Of a stretch of DNA of 64,000 nucleotides, positions 1-8,525 are shown piece by piece; the stretch's first letter is position 1; each line of letters opens with the position of its first letter. The notes under the pieces are model-generated. The model saw only the letters and a list, made by a program, of their open reading frames with translations, searched no databases and was not told the origin of the DNA. Both the position numbers and the translations under genes were made by a program. The DNA lies in NCBI RefSeq assembly GCF_040049275.1, contig NZ_JBDZDT010000012.1, positions 62,001-126,000 of the forward strand, read 5' to 3'. This DNA is from Aquabacter sp040049275 (GTDB lineage: Bacteria > Pseudomonadota > Alphaproteobacteria > Rhizobiales > Xanthobacteraceae).

Positions 1-11
1 TCAGCGGCCAC

Positions 12-389
12 ATGGCCGTCCTGCCGACGCTGTACGATCTAGATGAGCAGCTTGTCGAGCAGATCTCGCCGCTGGTGCAGCGGCAGTTCCTCAGCGGATC
101 TCAAACCACCTTCGTCAGATGGATCGTGAAGAAGGGCGGGATCTTCGCACTTCATCACCACGTCTACGAGCAGATCACTTGGATCACCCAGGGGCGCTGC
201 GAAGTCTACTCGCAGGGCAAGATGTTCGTGATGACGGCTGGGATGATCCTCGTCATTCCGCCCAACGTGCCGCATGAGTTCGTGTGCACGGAAGACACCA
301 TCGACATCGATTTCTTTGCCCCCGCCCGACAAGACTGGCTGGACGGTCGCGCCTCGGCCGCGGCGGCGGTGCCGCCGAGCGAGCCCTGA
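12..389 (+). CDS. Cupin-domain protein
   Basis: A 125-residue single-domain cupin. The first cupin motif is visible around residues 46-62 (three consecutive His, HHHVYEQ, then a Gly in TQGRCEVY) and the second around residues 80-92 (VIPPNVPHEF, with a His ligand). Such small cupins bind a metal or small ligand and act as isomerases, dioxygenases or sensor domains; the substrate cannot be read here. It lies 44 nt upstream of an oxidoreductase gene and a secreted hydrolase on the same strand, so the three are probably co-transcribed. The start is close to the window edge, so the upstream signals are unseen. The Ala/Pro-rich tail after residue 112 looks like a non-domain extension. Confidence 0.85.
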   Translation: MAVLPTLYDLDEQLVEQISPLVQRQFLSGSQTTFVRWIVKKGGIFALHHHVYEQITWITQGRCEVYSQGKMFVMTAGMILVIPPNVPHEFVCTEDTIDIDFFAPARQDWLDGRASAAAAVPPSEP

Positions 390-433
390 ACCCTCGCGAA
401 CGGATTCCCCGCCGGCGGAGATCGGAGACACAC

Positions 434-1450
434 ATGCGCGCAATAGGTTACACCGGCCCAGGTCCAATCGACCGGCCGGATTCCCTCGTCGATATCGAGT
501 TGCTGCGCCCCCGGCCCACCGGCCGCGACCTCCTCGTCGAGGTCCGCGCCATCTCGGTAAATCCGGCCGATACCAAGCTTCGTGCCAGTTCGCGTCCGCG
601 GGCCGGCGAATGGAAGGTTCTTGGCTACGACGTCGCGGGTATCGTGGCCGAGATCGGGCCAGAGGTGACGATGTTCACCCCGGGGGACGAGGTGTTCTAC
701 GCGGGCGACATCACGCGTCCCGGCGGGAATGCGGAACTCCATCTCGTCGACGAGCGGATCGTGGGCCACAAGCCTCGCACGCTCGGCTGGGCGGAGGCGG
801 CGGCGCTCCCCCTCACCAGCATCGCGGCATGGGAGGCGCTGTTCGACCGGCTCGATGTGAAGCGTCCCGTCCCCGGCGCGAATAGCCTCCTGATCATCGG
901 CGGCGCCGGTGGCGTCGGCTCGATCGCGGTGCAATTGGCAAGGCGGCTCACCGACCTCGATATCATTGCCACCGCATCGCGCCAGGACACGCGCGAATGG
1001 GTTGCCGAGCTCGGCGCGCATCACGTCATCGACCACAGGAAGCCGCTCTTCGCGGAAATTAGGGCGGCCGGCCTTTCGGCGCCGGGCTTCGTTTTCTCGA
1101 CCACGCACACCGACACTCACTTGCCGGAGATCACCCAGCTCATTGCGCCCGAAGGACGTCTCGCGCTGATCGACGATCCCGCGACGTTCGATATCGTGCC
1201 GCTCAAGAACAAGGCGGTGTCCATCCACTGGGAACTCATGTTCGCGCGGCCGATGTACCAGACCGCCGACATGGTCGAGCAGGCGCATCTCCTCGATGAA
1301 GTCGCCCGCCTCGTCGACGCCGGCACGATCCGGACCACCCTCGCGGAGCACTTTGGCCCCATCACTGCGGAAAACCTGAAGCGCGCCCATGCCTTCCTCG
1401 AAGGGGGGCAGGCGCGTGGGAAGGTCGTGCTCGAAGGCTTCCCGAGCTGA
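434..1450 (+). CDS. Zinc-type alcohol dehydrogenase / quinone oxidoreductase-like MDR protein
   Basis: A 338-residue medium-chain dehydrogenase/reductase. The N-terminal GroES-like half carries SVNPADTKLR and GYDVAGIVAEIG; the Rossmann half carries the nucleotide-binding run IIGGAGGVGSIAVQLARR near residue 155. The structural-zinc cysteine cluster of classical ADHs is absent, which favours a quinone-oxidoreductase-like NADPH enzyme over a true alcohol dehydrogenase. The ATG at 434 is chosen because GGAGA lies five bases upstream; reading further upstream in frame gives only Arg-rich sequence overlapping the cupin gene. It sits between a cupin gene and an alpha/beta hydrolase with gaps of 44 and 36 nt, which suggests an operon. 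The substrate is unknown. Confidence 0.9.
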   Translation: MRAIGYTGPGPIDRPDSLVDIELLRPRPTGRDLLVEVRAISVNPADTKLRASSRPRAGEWKVLGYDVAGIVAEIGPEVTMFTPGDEVFYAGDITRPGGNAELHLVDERIVGHKPRTLGWAEAAALPLTSIAAWEALFDRLDVKRPVPGANSLLIIGGAGGVGSIAVQLARRLTDLDIIATASRQDTREWVAELGAHHVIDHRKPLFAEIRAAGLSAPGFVFSTTHTDTHLPEITQLIAPEGRLALIDDPATFDIVPLKNKAVSIHWELMFARPMYQTADMVEQAHLLDEVARLVDAGTIRTTLAEHFGPITAENLKRAHAFLEGGQARGKVVLEGFPS

Positions 1451-1486
1451 ACCCCACCTCCATCTTCATCGAAGGGAATTCCCATT

Positions 1487-2257
1487 ATGTTTAGGACCAT
1501 GCCGCTTGTCGCCTTCGCGGCGCTCACGTTGATCGCCGCCGCGGCTCCAGCAACCATTTCATCCGCCGCCGCTCAGGCGACCGGCTCCGTCGTACTCGTC
1601 CACGGGGCATTCGGCGACGGCTCCTCCTGGGCCAAGGTCATCCCACTGCTGGAAGAGAGGAAGCTGGAAGTCATCGCCGTCCAGTTGCCGCTGACGTCGC
1701 TCGTGGATGACGTCGCCGCCACACAGCGTGCGATCGCCCGCGCGTCGGGACCTGTGACGCTGGTGGAGCACAGTTGGGGCGGCTCGGTGATCACCGAGGC
1801 GGGCACGGCGGACAAGGTCAAGACGCTCGTCTATGTCACCGCCTTTGCCAATGACGAGAACACCAATTTCCAGGAGCTGGCCGGCAAGTTCCCGCCAGCG
1901 CCGGGGCTTGCCGAGGTGGTCGCCGATAAGGACGGCTTCGCGCGTTTGAGTGCCAAGGGCATTCGCGAGTTCTTCGCCCCGCAGGCCGGCAAGGCCGAGC
2001 AGGCACTTCTGATCGCCACTCAGGGGCCGATCAAGGCGGCGAGCTTCGGCGAGAAGGTCCAGCATGCCGCCTGGATGACCAAGCCGAGCTGGTTTGTGCT
2101 GACGGCCAAGGACCAGATGATCCAGCCGGCACTTCAGGAGGCGATGGCGCAGAAGATCAAGGCGAAAGTGACGCTCATCGAGAGCGACCATGCCGCTGCG
2201 CTCAGCCATCCCAAGGAAGTGGCGGCGGCGATCATCGACGCCGCTTTGACGAAGTAA
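1487..2257 (+). CDS. Secreted alpha/beta-hydrolase (EstC/hydroxynitrile-lyase-like)
   Basis: A 256-residue protein with an N-terminal hydrophobic signal segment ending near AAAQA, so it is probably periplasmic. The fold signature is clear: an oxyanion-loop motif VLVHGAFGDGSSW at residues 32-44, a nucleophile elbow LVEHSWGGS near residue 90, an acidic region TAKDQM, and a C-terminal DHAAALSHP carrying the presumed catalytic His. This matches small hydrolases annotated as EstC or salicylate-esterase-like. The elbow reads E-H-S-W-G rather than the usual G-x-S-x-G. It follows the oxidoreductase by 36 nt, so the cassette may process an ester or carbonyl substrate. The substrate is not determinable. 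Confidence 0.88.
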   Translation: MFRTMPLVAFAALTLIAAAAPATISSAAAQATGSVVLVHGAFGDGSSWAKVIPLLEERKLEVIAVQLPLTSLVDDVAATQRAIARASGPVTLVEHSWGGSVITEAGTADKVKTLVYVTAFANDENTNFQELAGKFPPAPGLAEVVADKDGFARLSAKGIREFFAPQAGKAEQALLIATQGPIKAASFGEKVQHAAWMTKPSWFVLTAKDQMIQPALQEAMAQKIKAKVTLIESDHAAALSHPKEVAAAIIDAALTK

Positions 2258-2332
2258 GGGATCGGCGCTGCCGAATGCCGCCGCGCGATGCCAAGGGTGC
2301 GGGACAGGCGCCAGGTCGCGCGGCAGGCGGGA

Positions 2333-2960
2333 TTAGTCGCGCGCGATTCGCGCGATGATCACGTCGAGGAGCGCCCTCGGGCGCGGCAGCCTCCGCAGGT
2401 CCCGATGGTAGCCTATCCAGGTCTCGGGGGCGGGGGGCTGCTCGCCGAGGTCGACGAGCGCGATCCCCGGCGTGCCGTCCCCGAGCGGGCGTGGCAGCAC
2501 CGCACCGAGGGCGCAGAGCCGGGCCTGCACCTCGCGGCTGTTGCTGCGGGATACGATCGTCGCGTTAGGCAGGATGCGTCTTGCCCACCCGACATCCGGC
2601 ATTCCCCCGAACGCCGCGTCCATCATGACAAGGTCCGCCTCGCGCTGCGCGAGGCTGTAGATCCGAGTGTCGGTCAACAGCTCGACCGTGACCTTCGGAT
2701 GGAGGCCTGCGAACTCCGCCAGCACCGGAGCGAGCAGCGTGGTCGCGAACCAGTCGGAGCAGGACAGGCGCAGAAACCCTTCGAGGCTGCCGGCGCTGCC
2801 GGCGAGCTCCCGCTGCATGGAGAGTGCCTCGTCCTCCATGCGGACGGCATGCCCGAACATCGCCTGCCCCTCGTCGGTCAGGACGAAGCCGTCTCGGGTC
2901 CGCTGGAACAAGGCGGCGCCGGTCGCTTCCTCCAGGGCGCGAAGCCGCCTGGCGCGCGCC
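2333..2960 (-). pseudogene. LysR-family regulator lacking its DNA-binding N-terminus
   Basis: Reading leftward from about 2960, the translation begins at RRLRALEEATGAALFQR, the point where a LysR helix-turn-helix ends (about residue 35). It continues through a complete substrate-binding domain (SLEGFLRLSCSDWFATTLLAP, LHPKVTVELL, WIGYHRDLRRL) to a stop at 2333. The first 30-35 residues, which hold the recognition helices, are missing and are replaced by decayed selO sequence in the same frame. The chain from 3475 to 2333 therefore reads as one open frame, but the fusion is an accident of deletion rather than a designed two-domain protein. It cannot bind DNA as a normal LysR protein. The effector domain itself looks well preserved, so the truncation may be fairly recent. 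Confidence 0.8.
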
Positions 2961-3490
2961 CTCCCTGCGGGGAGACGGGATCCCGCAGCAGGCGGACCTT
3001 GTACCGGTCGTACGAGGCCTCGAGACGCTTCGGATCGGGGCCAACCCGGCAGGAGCGCTTTCATCTGCGGGCAGCCGTGACAGGCTTCGGAACGTGAGGG
3101 TGAAGTCCGCCTGTCCCTCGCGCATCGCCTCCAGGATATCCTCGACAAGCCCGGCGTCCTCGGGCTTTTCGGTGGTGAGCCCGAGCTTCGCCCGCATCCG
3201 GCGCAAGTGGGCCTCTTCGAACAGTTCCTTGAAACCGACGAGCACCTCCTGCGCAGCCGCGACCGCCCGGTCCGGTTCTCGTCGATCAGGGGCAGCAGGG
3301 CCTCGGCCAGCCGCGCCAGGTTCCAGGCTGCGACGCGGGGTTGGTTGCCGAAGGCGTAGCGGCCGAACTCGTCGATCGAACTGAACACCTTTGCCGGATC
3401 GTAGGTGTCCAGGAAGGCCCAGGGGCCGTAATCGATGGTCTCACCCGAACTCGCCATGTTGTCGGTGTTCATCACGCTGTGACGCGCTTC
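2961..3490 (-). pseudogene. selO: 3' remnant of selO (YdiU protein AMPylase)
   Basis: Reading leftward from about 3485, the translation gives SVMNTDNM, then SGETIDYGPWAFLDTYDP and GRYAFGNQPRVAAWNLARL. This is the highly conserved core of SelO/YdiU, a pseudokinase-fold AMP-transferase. The frame breaks near 3270: the continuation (GFKELFEEAHLRRMRAKLGL, then GLVEDILEAMREGQADFTLTF) is in another frame from 3245 down to about 3090. A last piece reading ASYDRYKVRLLRDPVSPQ lies around 2990-3040 and is less certainly SelO. The N-terminal half with the ATP-binding residues and the extreme C-terminus are missing. It abuts the headless LysR remnant at about 2960. The gene is dead by truncation and frameshift. 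Confidence 0.82.
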
Positions 3491-4060
3491 CCGATGTCAA
3501 TGGCCGCTCCTCGAAGGCTCCTCACGATGACCCGCGGTTGCCGTCGCCCGGCTTAACCCGGACCTCATCGAGCCCGCCTGAGACGCTGGGCTTTCAAAGC
3601 GAAGCAACGCGGCAGAACGTGATTGCTCTCTCCTTCCGACCTAGTCGGCCGATTCGGGTGGGACGGAAGGCTGGCGCGGCCGCGCCGCCGGATGACGTTT
3701 CGCTCGTGCTAGCGGGAGGTCAGGGACAGCGGCAGATGGTAGTGGCCGCGGACCGCGCCGCGAGAAAGACGGGGGTTCGCAAAGGAATGCGACGACGGCC
3801 AGGGTTGTCGTTCCCCAATTGATCGTGCAGGAACACGACCGCCCCGAGCGATGAAAAAGGCGCGAAGCCGAAGGCCCGTTTTCCGGCCAGGAGTCAAGGT
3901 CGGAAAATTCGCGATCGCGGAAGTTGATCTCGCCCTTCTTCCAGTAGCCGGACGCGGTGATGCGCCGACGGCCGAGGCCGCGCCAGGAGGATCTGGCCAC
4001 GGCCCTGCGGGACGCCCTGGCGGAGCACCGCGCCGCCGGCCCCGCCGCACCGCCCCCCGC
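3491..4060. other. Intergenic stretch, no convincing gene
   Basis: About 570 bases between the selO breakpoint and the DUF4874/DUF4832 gene. Minus-strand frames give pieces such as GYWKKGEINFRDREFSDL near 3920-3970 and VRGHYHLPLSLTSR near 3720-3760. These look protein-like but occur in different frames, and I cannot assign them to a family. It is most simply another decayed gene. No RNA gene or clear terminator is seen. Confidence 0.4.
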
Positions 4061-5635
4061 CTAATAGGTGATCCGCCCCAGCAGGCCGTAGCCGGGAAGG
4101 ACATCGCCCACCCCCACATTCTCCACCGGTAAGGCATACTCGTCCCGTCCCGCCAACCTCGGGTGCGGATCGGGCAGCCGGAGCAGGAGCTCGTAGCTGC
4201 CTCGGCCCGGAAACCGCGCCCTGCCGGTCAGCAGCAGCGGCGCGGCGCCGTTCGGCTCAAGCCGGGTGAGGTCTCCCTTCATCGTGCCGATCTGGAACGG
4301 GGCGCCGCCGGTCGTCTTGCGTGCATAGAGCAGGATCGGCCGGTTGCGAGCGAACCGGCTCATGCCGAAGTTCCGCAGGCTCATGTGGACGGTCAGTCCA
4401 AGGCCAGGCGCCATGCCGGCCGGGGAAAAGGCCGCCCTGTCCAGGGCGAGATGCGGGCCGATGGCGCGTATGATTTGCGCATAGCAAGGCGGCTTGCTGT
4501 CATACCACCCCTCAAGGACGCTGGAGAAGCTCTGGATGTTCTGGCTCGAGAGCGAATAGCGCCGGGCGTAGCTGACGAATGGCTGGCAGTCCTGACGCGT
4601 GGAATAGAGCTGCGCGAATTCTCCGGTGGTGGTCAGCGCCGCGCCGGCGGCCTGGGCCGCAGCCCGGAGCTCGCCGGAGGAATAACCCTCCTTCGCCGTG
4701 AAGGTGCCGAGGTCGTCGGGGCTGGAGGCAAAGGCATCGTTATGGATGCCGAGGCCGAGCGCCCTGTAGTTGGGCGGCGCGCTGCCCTTGTGCTTGGCGT
4801 AGTCGAGCAGGACATAGGGATAGCGCACTTCCAGATTGAGCCGCGACTGGAACGTGCTCCGGAACTGGTCGAGGAAGATATTGTGGGCATCCGGCGTCGC
4901 GTTCTCGCTACAGGATGAATTGTGCCATTCGCCCCAGAAGCCGATGAAGCCGGCCTCCAGCGCATAGATCACATCGGCATTCTCCAGCACCACGGTGGAG
5001 ACCGCCTGCATGTCGGTGAGGATGTCGGAGATGAAGCGGTCGGGCGGCACGCTCGTGGCGCCGCTGCAGGTACTGTCGCCGGCATCGAACACGCTGGCCG
5101 GGCCGTAATTATAGATGAAGCGCAGGATGACCTTCAGGCCCGACGCCCGCACCAGGGCCAGCTTGTCCTTCAACTGCTCCGGGATGCTCCAGGTGGTGCC
5201 GTTGGAGGTGGTGCCGCTGGCGCCCAGCGTCCCGTTGTTCGGGCAGTTGTTGGCGGGCGAGGGGCTGCTGCTCAGGCAGATATAGGCGTGCACGATGCCG
5301 AGCGGCGGCAGCGGGGGCGCGCCGGCGCCGGGGAAGACCGGCAAGTTGGTGGTGCCGTCGTGCATCGCCTGGAGGCGCTCCTGGGTGATGCTGAGCAGGT
5401 CCACATGAATCCATGGGCCGCCCTCGGGGGTGGGATAATAGGTGGCGGCATCGAACCGGTAGCGGCATTGCCGCGCGCCGGTGGGGCCGGCGCCGGGGCC
5501 GGGGCAGGTGATGGCCTGCGCCTCGGCCGGGCCCGCGAGCAGCGGGGCGGTTGCGAAGCAGGCGAGGCCGGAGAGGATGAGACCGGACAGAGCGAAGAGA
5601 AGGCGCTGGCACACCATGGTGATTCCCATCGTCAT
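4061..5635 (-). CDS. Secreted DUF4874/DUF4832 protein
   Basis: A 524-residue exported protein. The N-terminal hydrophobic segment ending near GPAEAQA is a signal peptide. The DUF4874-like part includes VILRFIYNYG, then ALEAGFIGFWGEWHNSSC, the family's glycoside-hydrolase-like TIM-barrel strand with Glu and His. The DUF4832-like C-terminal beta domain carries SLRNFGMSRFARNRPILLYAR near residue 420. Several Cys pairs fit periplasmic folding. The start may be the ATG at 5635 or the one at 5617, which has GGGAA upstream; both keep the signal peptide. These families are thought to act on carbohydrates, but activity is undemonstrated as far as I know. An IS5-family end lies directly upstream, so the native promoter may be lost. 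Confidence 0.83.
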   Translation of the reverse strand: MTMGITMVCQRLLFALSGLILSGLACFATAPLLAGPAEAQAITCPGPGAGPTGARQCRYRFDAATYYPTPEGGPWIHVDLLSITQERLQAMHDGTTNLPVFPGAGAPPLPPLGIVHAYICLSSSPSPANNCPNNGTLGASGTTSNGTTWSIPEQLKDKLALVRASGLKVILRFIYNYGPASVFDAGDSTCSGATSVPPDRFISDILTDMQAVSTVVLENADVIYALEAGFIGFWGEWHNSSCSENATPDAHNIFLDQFRSTFQSRLNLEVRYPYVLLDYAKHKGSAPPNYRALGLGIHNDAFASSPDDLGTFTAKEGYSSGELRAAAQAAGAALTTTGEFAQLYSTRQDCQPFVSYARRYSLSSQNIQSFSSVLEGWYDSKPPCYAQIIRAIGPHLALDRAAFSPAGMAPGLGLTVHMSLRNFGMSRFARNRPILLYARKTTGGAPFQIGTMKGDLTRLEPNGAAPLLLTGRARFPGRGSYELLLRLPDPHPRLAGRDEYALPVENVGVGDVLPGYGLLGRITY

Positions 5636-5696
5636 CGATGGTCGCCATCCTACGGCCTGGCGCACCGGCGTCGGGGGGAAAATCGCGCGTCCGGGC

Positions 5697-5768
5697 GCCG
5701 TCTTTTCCCCCATCGCGCTCGGCGCCACCGTCATTTTCTGGCTGTGATCAACGATGTCCTGACCCTAG
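5697..5768 (+). mobile_element. Orphan right end of an IS5-family insertion sequence
   Basis: A plus-strand frame ends FSPIALGATVIFWL then stop at 5747, matching the last residues of the intact transposase in this window (FSAICIAATVIFWL, stop 62071). Twenty-one bases later lies GTCCTGACCCTAG (5756-5768), 12 of 13 identical to the right inverted repeat of that intact element (GTCCTGAGCCTAG, 62079-62091). Nothing left of about 5697 resembles the element, so only about 70 bp of its right end survive. It separates the DUF4874/DUF4832 gene from the HlyD pseudogene. Confidence 0.8.
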
Positions 5769-5779
5769 CTCATCGCGGA

Positions 5780-6130
5780 TCAAAGAACATAGTTCAGCCA
5801 ACTTTTCATCCGTAACAGGATCCGGCGGATCACCACCGACCACCAATGATCGCTGTAGACCGGCGACCTGTGCCACAGCTCCCGGCGGCAGACCCAGTTT
5901 CTGAATGTCGTCGTTTAGATCGATGCGCACGAGTACGTCGCCCGCCGATTTGGCTCTATCCTTTAGATTGATGAGCGTACCTGCCGATTGCACCTGCCCT
6001 CGGCGACAGCGTCTGCGAACACGGCGACCTTGCCAGAGTACACTCTGCCTGGGATGGCTTCGAAGGCCGCTTCGGTAAGGCTTTGCTCCGACCTGTGCCG
6101 AATCCCCGATCGAGAGCCGGTTCCGGTGTC
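5780..6130 (-). pseudogene. 3' remnant of a HlyD-family (YiaV/YibH-like) membrane-fusion protein gene
   Basis: Three minus-strand frames must be joined to read the protein. TEAAFEAIPGRVYSGKVAVF and DAVAEG read down to about 6001. A missing base then moves the frame to QVQSAGTLINLKDRAKSAG, then DVLVRIDLNDDIQKLGLPPG and AVAQVA. One extra base near 5868 again shifts to VYSDHWWSVVIRRILLRMK, then SWLNYVL with stop at 5780-5782. The order and ending are those of inner-membrane HlyD/EmrA-like proteins such as YiaV. Only about the last 115 residues remain, with two frameshifts. The break falls next to the IS5-family remnant end, which lies 12 nt downstream of the stop. Confidence 0.8.
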
Positions 6131-6198
6131 CGCTTCGGTGGTATGAGCCGGCTATTCGCCGCGTCATGCTGTGATGACGGCGAACAGCTGCTCGATCG

Positions 6199-6441
6199 TC
6201 ACGCCGCGGAGGCGAGCTCGACTGCGAAGTCACGATAGGAGTGCACCGGGCGGTCCAGGATCTTTGTATAACACTCGACGTCGCATGCGTCCGAGATAAT
6301 ACCGTCGCTGACATCTCCGCCATAGGCAACGGGGCGACCCAGAACCTCCGACCAGATCGCCGCCAATTCCGGACCCATAAACGTGTCAGGGCCGACCAGA
6401 TTAATGGTCTCGATCGGCAGCTTTACCGGAGCCTGACTCAC
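6199..6441 (-). pseudogene. C-terminal fragment of an NmrA/NAD(P)H-binding SDR-like protein
   Basis: An 80-codon frame with a GTG at 6441 encodes INLVGPDTFMGPELAAIW and SEVLGRPVAYGGDVS, then TKILDRPVHSYRDFAVELA. This matches the C-terminal end of NmrA-like atypical short-chain dehydrogenases. The N-terminal Rossmann fold (about 200 residues) is missing. It starts two bases after the methyltransferase stop at 6444, and the GTG has no clear ribosome-binding site, so I treat it as a truncated relic. It could be translated by re-initiation, but a fragment lacking the nucleotide fold would not be an enzyme. Confidence 0.6.
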
Positions 6442-6443
6442 TG

Positions 6444-7076
6444 TCAGGGCTTCACGAACCGATAGGCGAAGCGATCAGTCTGGCCCTTGATCGACGTATC
6501 GAACACCTTGATCGAGTGCTGATCGTCCTCGTTCGCGAGCATGGTGCTTTCCGCGTCCAGTACGAAGCCTGCCGCCTCCACCTCCTCGCGGACGGAGGCA
6601 GGGTCGATCCGATGCAGCGACTGGGTGTCGCTCGTGCCTGTCCCGGCGGCGGCGGCGTGATCGATGATGACGTAGCGCCCACCGGGCTTCAGCCGCTCGT
6701 AGACGGCTTGATTGAAGTCGGCCGCCGTCGCGCCCCTGGCCTGGATCAGCGTGGTGTGGAGATCGTGGTAGAACAGGTGCAGCCACAGGACATCCGCTGG
6801 CTGCGTGACCTCCGGCATCGCCACGAGGTCCGCCGAGACGGCTTCGACGTTCTCTCGGCCCGGCTCCTTCGCGAGTGTCCGCATGAGGCCGACCGGATCG
6901 TTCTTGAAGTGGGCGACTTCCGCCGGCACAAAGCTGTAGACTCGTCCTTTGGGTCCCACGGTGTCAGAGAAGAGACGCGTCCAGTCGCCGTCACCTGGGT
7001 AAACGTCGATGACAGTGCTGCCCGCATCTATGTGTGCGAACCGGATCAACTCAGATAGCTTGGATTGCTCGTACAT
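6444..7076 (-). CDS. Class I SAM-dependent methyltransferase
   Basis: A 210-residue methyltransferase. The Gly-rich SAM loop is STVIDVYPGDGDWTRLF near residues 20-36, the acidic-loop region is VEAVSADL, and the motif III strand is KPGGRYVIIDHAA near residue 130. A YHDLH motif follows the central strand. The ATG at 7076 is chosen because AAGGGAG lies seven bases upstream; an in-frame start 20 codons further up lacks such a site. It is the third gene in a minus-strand run behind two short-chain dehydrogenases and an NTF2-like protein. The methyl acceptor is unknown. Confidence 0.87.
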   Translation of the reverse strand: MYEQSKLSELIRFAHIDAGSTVIDVYPGDGDWTRLFSDTVGPKGRVYSFVPAEVAHFKNDPVGLMRTLAKEPGRENVEAVSADLVAMPEVTQPADVLWLHLFYHDLHTTLIQARGATAADFNQAVYERLKPGGRYVIIDHAAAAGTGTSDTQSLHRIDPASVREEVEAAGFVLDAESTMLANEDDQHSIKVFDTSIKGQTDRFAYRFVKP

Positions 7077-7181
7077 CGGAATCTCCCTTACGGTTAGGCA
7101 TTCGACCAGCGGGCGGTGTGCGAGGCGGCAATTCACGACTGATCAACCGTCTGCCCCGAGCCGATGGCTGCAGAAGCGGCG

Positions 7182-7595
7182 CTATGCAGGCCCGGACAAA
7201 TCCATCTGCGAGGCCTGGGCCAGTGCTTGCGTGTCGACGTATTCTCGGATGTTGGTCAGTCTGCCGCCCCGCACTGTGATGGCGAAGATCCAGTCGTCCT
7301 CGAACGTCTTGTTCGTCGCTTTGATCTTTCCCCTCGCAAAGCCGACGACCAGGACCCGGTCTCCTTGCGCGACAAACTCCCGGGGGTCCGTGGACGTTTC
7401 TATCGACTTGGAGGCCGTCTCAAGTAAATCCGCCAGCCCCGCGCGTCCGCGGTACGTCCCGGCCAGCGGCCAGTCCTTGCCCGGAATGATCCACTCGATG
7501 TCTTCGGCGACCAGCGCCAGCAGAGCCTCCCTGTCGCCGCGGCCGATCGCGGCGAAAAAGTCCTTCACGGTCTGGATGTTGGTCTCAATGCTCAT
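7182..7595 (-). CDS. NTF2-like / SnoaL-like protein
   Basis: A 137-residue protein of the NTF2-like superfamily. The opening helix with FFAAIGRGDREALLALVAED, then IEWIIPG, then YRGRAGLADLL, and the strand pair VLVVGFARGKIKATNKTFE with FAITVRGGRLTNIREYVDT are the hallmarks of the SnoaL/limonene-epoxide-hydrolase-like cone fold. The ATG at 7595 is supported by GGAGA eight bases upstream. Proteins of this type serve as isomerases, hydrolases or ligand carriers; the residues here do not fix which. It lies between the methyltransferase (106 nt downstream) and an SDR (129 nt upstream) on the same strand. Confidence 0.85.
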   Translation of the reverse strand: MSIETNIQTVKDFFAAIGRGDREALLALVAEDIEWIIPGKDWPLAGTYRGRAGLADLLETASKSIETSTDPREFVAQGDRVLVVGFARGKIKATNKTFEDDWIFAITVRGGRLTNIREYVDTQALAQASQMDLSGPA

Positions 7596-7723
7596 GGGAA
7601 TGTCTCCATCTCGCACGGATCGGATCACGTTCGATCCGATCCGTGCATCGTGGCCCTGCCGGTGGGCAGGTCGTGTTCATCAGTCGAACTTGACCAAGTC
7701 CTTGAAGATCAGATGGCCCCAGT

Positions 7724-8476
7724 TCAGACCTGCGCCATGCCGCCATCGACGGCCAGATCTATGCCGGTGATGTAGGAGCTTTCATCGGAGGCCAGGAACG
7801 TGACGGCCGCCGCAATTTCCTCTGGCTGTCCCCTGCGACCCATTGGGATCTGGGATGCAAACTGGGCAACCGCTTGCTCGGCTTGCTCAGGGGACAGGCC
7901 TGTCGTTGTCGCTAAAGCGGGTGTCTCGATGGGCCCCGGGCTCATGGCATTCACCCGGATTTTGCGGTCTTTCAGCTCCAGGGTCCAAGCGCGCGCAAAG
8001 TTGCGCACAGCAGCCTTGCTCGCGGCGTAGGCGCTAAACCCTGGAAGCCCCAACACGTTCGACACGGAAGAGTTCAGGATAATCGAACCGCCGTCTTTGA
8101 AGAGAGGAAGGGCCTTCTGCACCGTAAAGAACAGACCCTTCACGTTCACATCGAAGGTCTGGTCAAAATGGGCCTCGGTCGCTGCCGCGAGCGGAGCGAT
8201 CGTCCCCGCGCCCGCGTTCGCGAAGAGAATGTCGATGTGACCATGTTTCTCTTTTACGAGGGCATAGAGGTGGTCCAGATCTTCCAAGCGCGACACGTCG
8301 CCGACGACCGTCGTAACGTTTCTCGTGATGAAGGCAGCGGCCTCCTTCAGCTCTTTCTCTCTTCGCCCGGTGATCACGACGTGCGCGCCTTCTTCCACGA
8401 AGCGCTTGGCCGTGGCCAACCCAATCCCGCTGCTGCCGCCCGTGATGACGGCGACCTTGCCTTCTAGCTTCTTCAT
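7724..8476 (-). CDS. Short-chain dehydrogenase/reductase (first of a tandem pair)
   Basis: A 250-residue classical SDR. The cofactor motif TGGSSGIG is at residues 12-19, NAGAG is at about 88, the catalytic Ser is in LNSSVSN near 138, the Tyr and Lys are in YAASK near 152-156, and the PGPIET segment follows. TGRREKE after beta-2 (Arg rather than Asp) suggests NADP preference. It is 49 nt downstream of a second SDR gene and clearly resembles it (shared GLATAKRF/GLAAAKRF, FANAGAG, FDVNVKG/FDTNVKG, QKALPL), indicating a tandem duplication followed by divergence. The substrate cannot be deduced. Confidence 0.92.
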   Translation of the reverse strand: MKKLEGKVAVITGGSSGIGLATAKRFVEEGAHVVITGRREKELKEAAAFITRNVTTVVGDVSRLEDLDHLYALVKEKHGHIDILFANAGAGTIAPLAAATEAHFDQTFDVNVKGLFFTVQKALPLFKDGGSIILNSSVSNVLGLPGFSAYAASKAAVRNFARAWTLELKDRKIRVNAMSPGPIETPALATTTGLSPEQAEQAVAQFASQIPMGRRGQPEEIAAAVTFLASDESSYITGIDLAVDGGMAQV

Positions 8477-8525
8477 AGTCTTAATCCTTGGTTTTGTGTG
8501 GGTCAGGCGGGAGACGGCGCTGGGG

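Noticed and set aside
3641..4000. Minus-strand open frame with GYWKKGEINFRDREF
   Set aside because: Only a short stretch looks protein-like and the rest is in other frames; no family is recognised, so it is reported only as possible decayed sequence.
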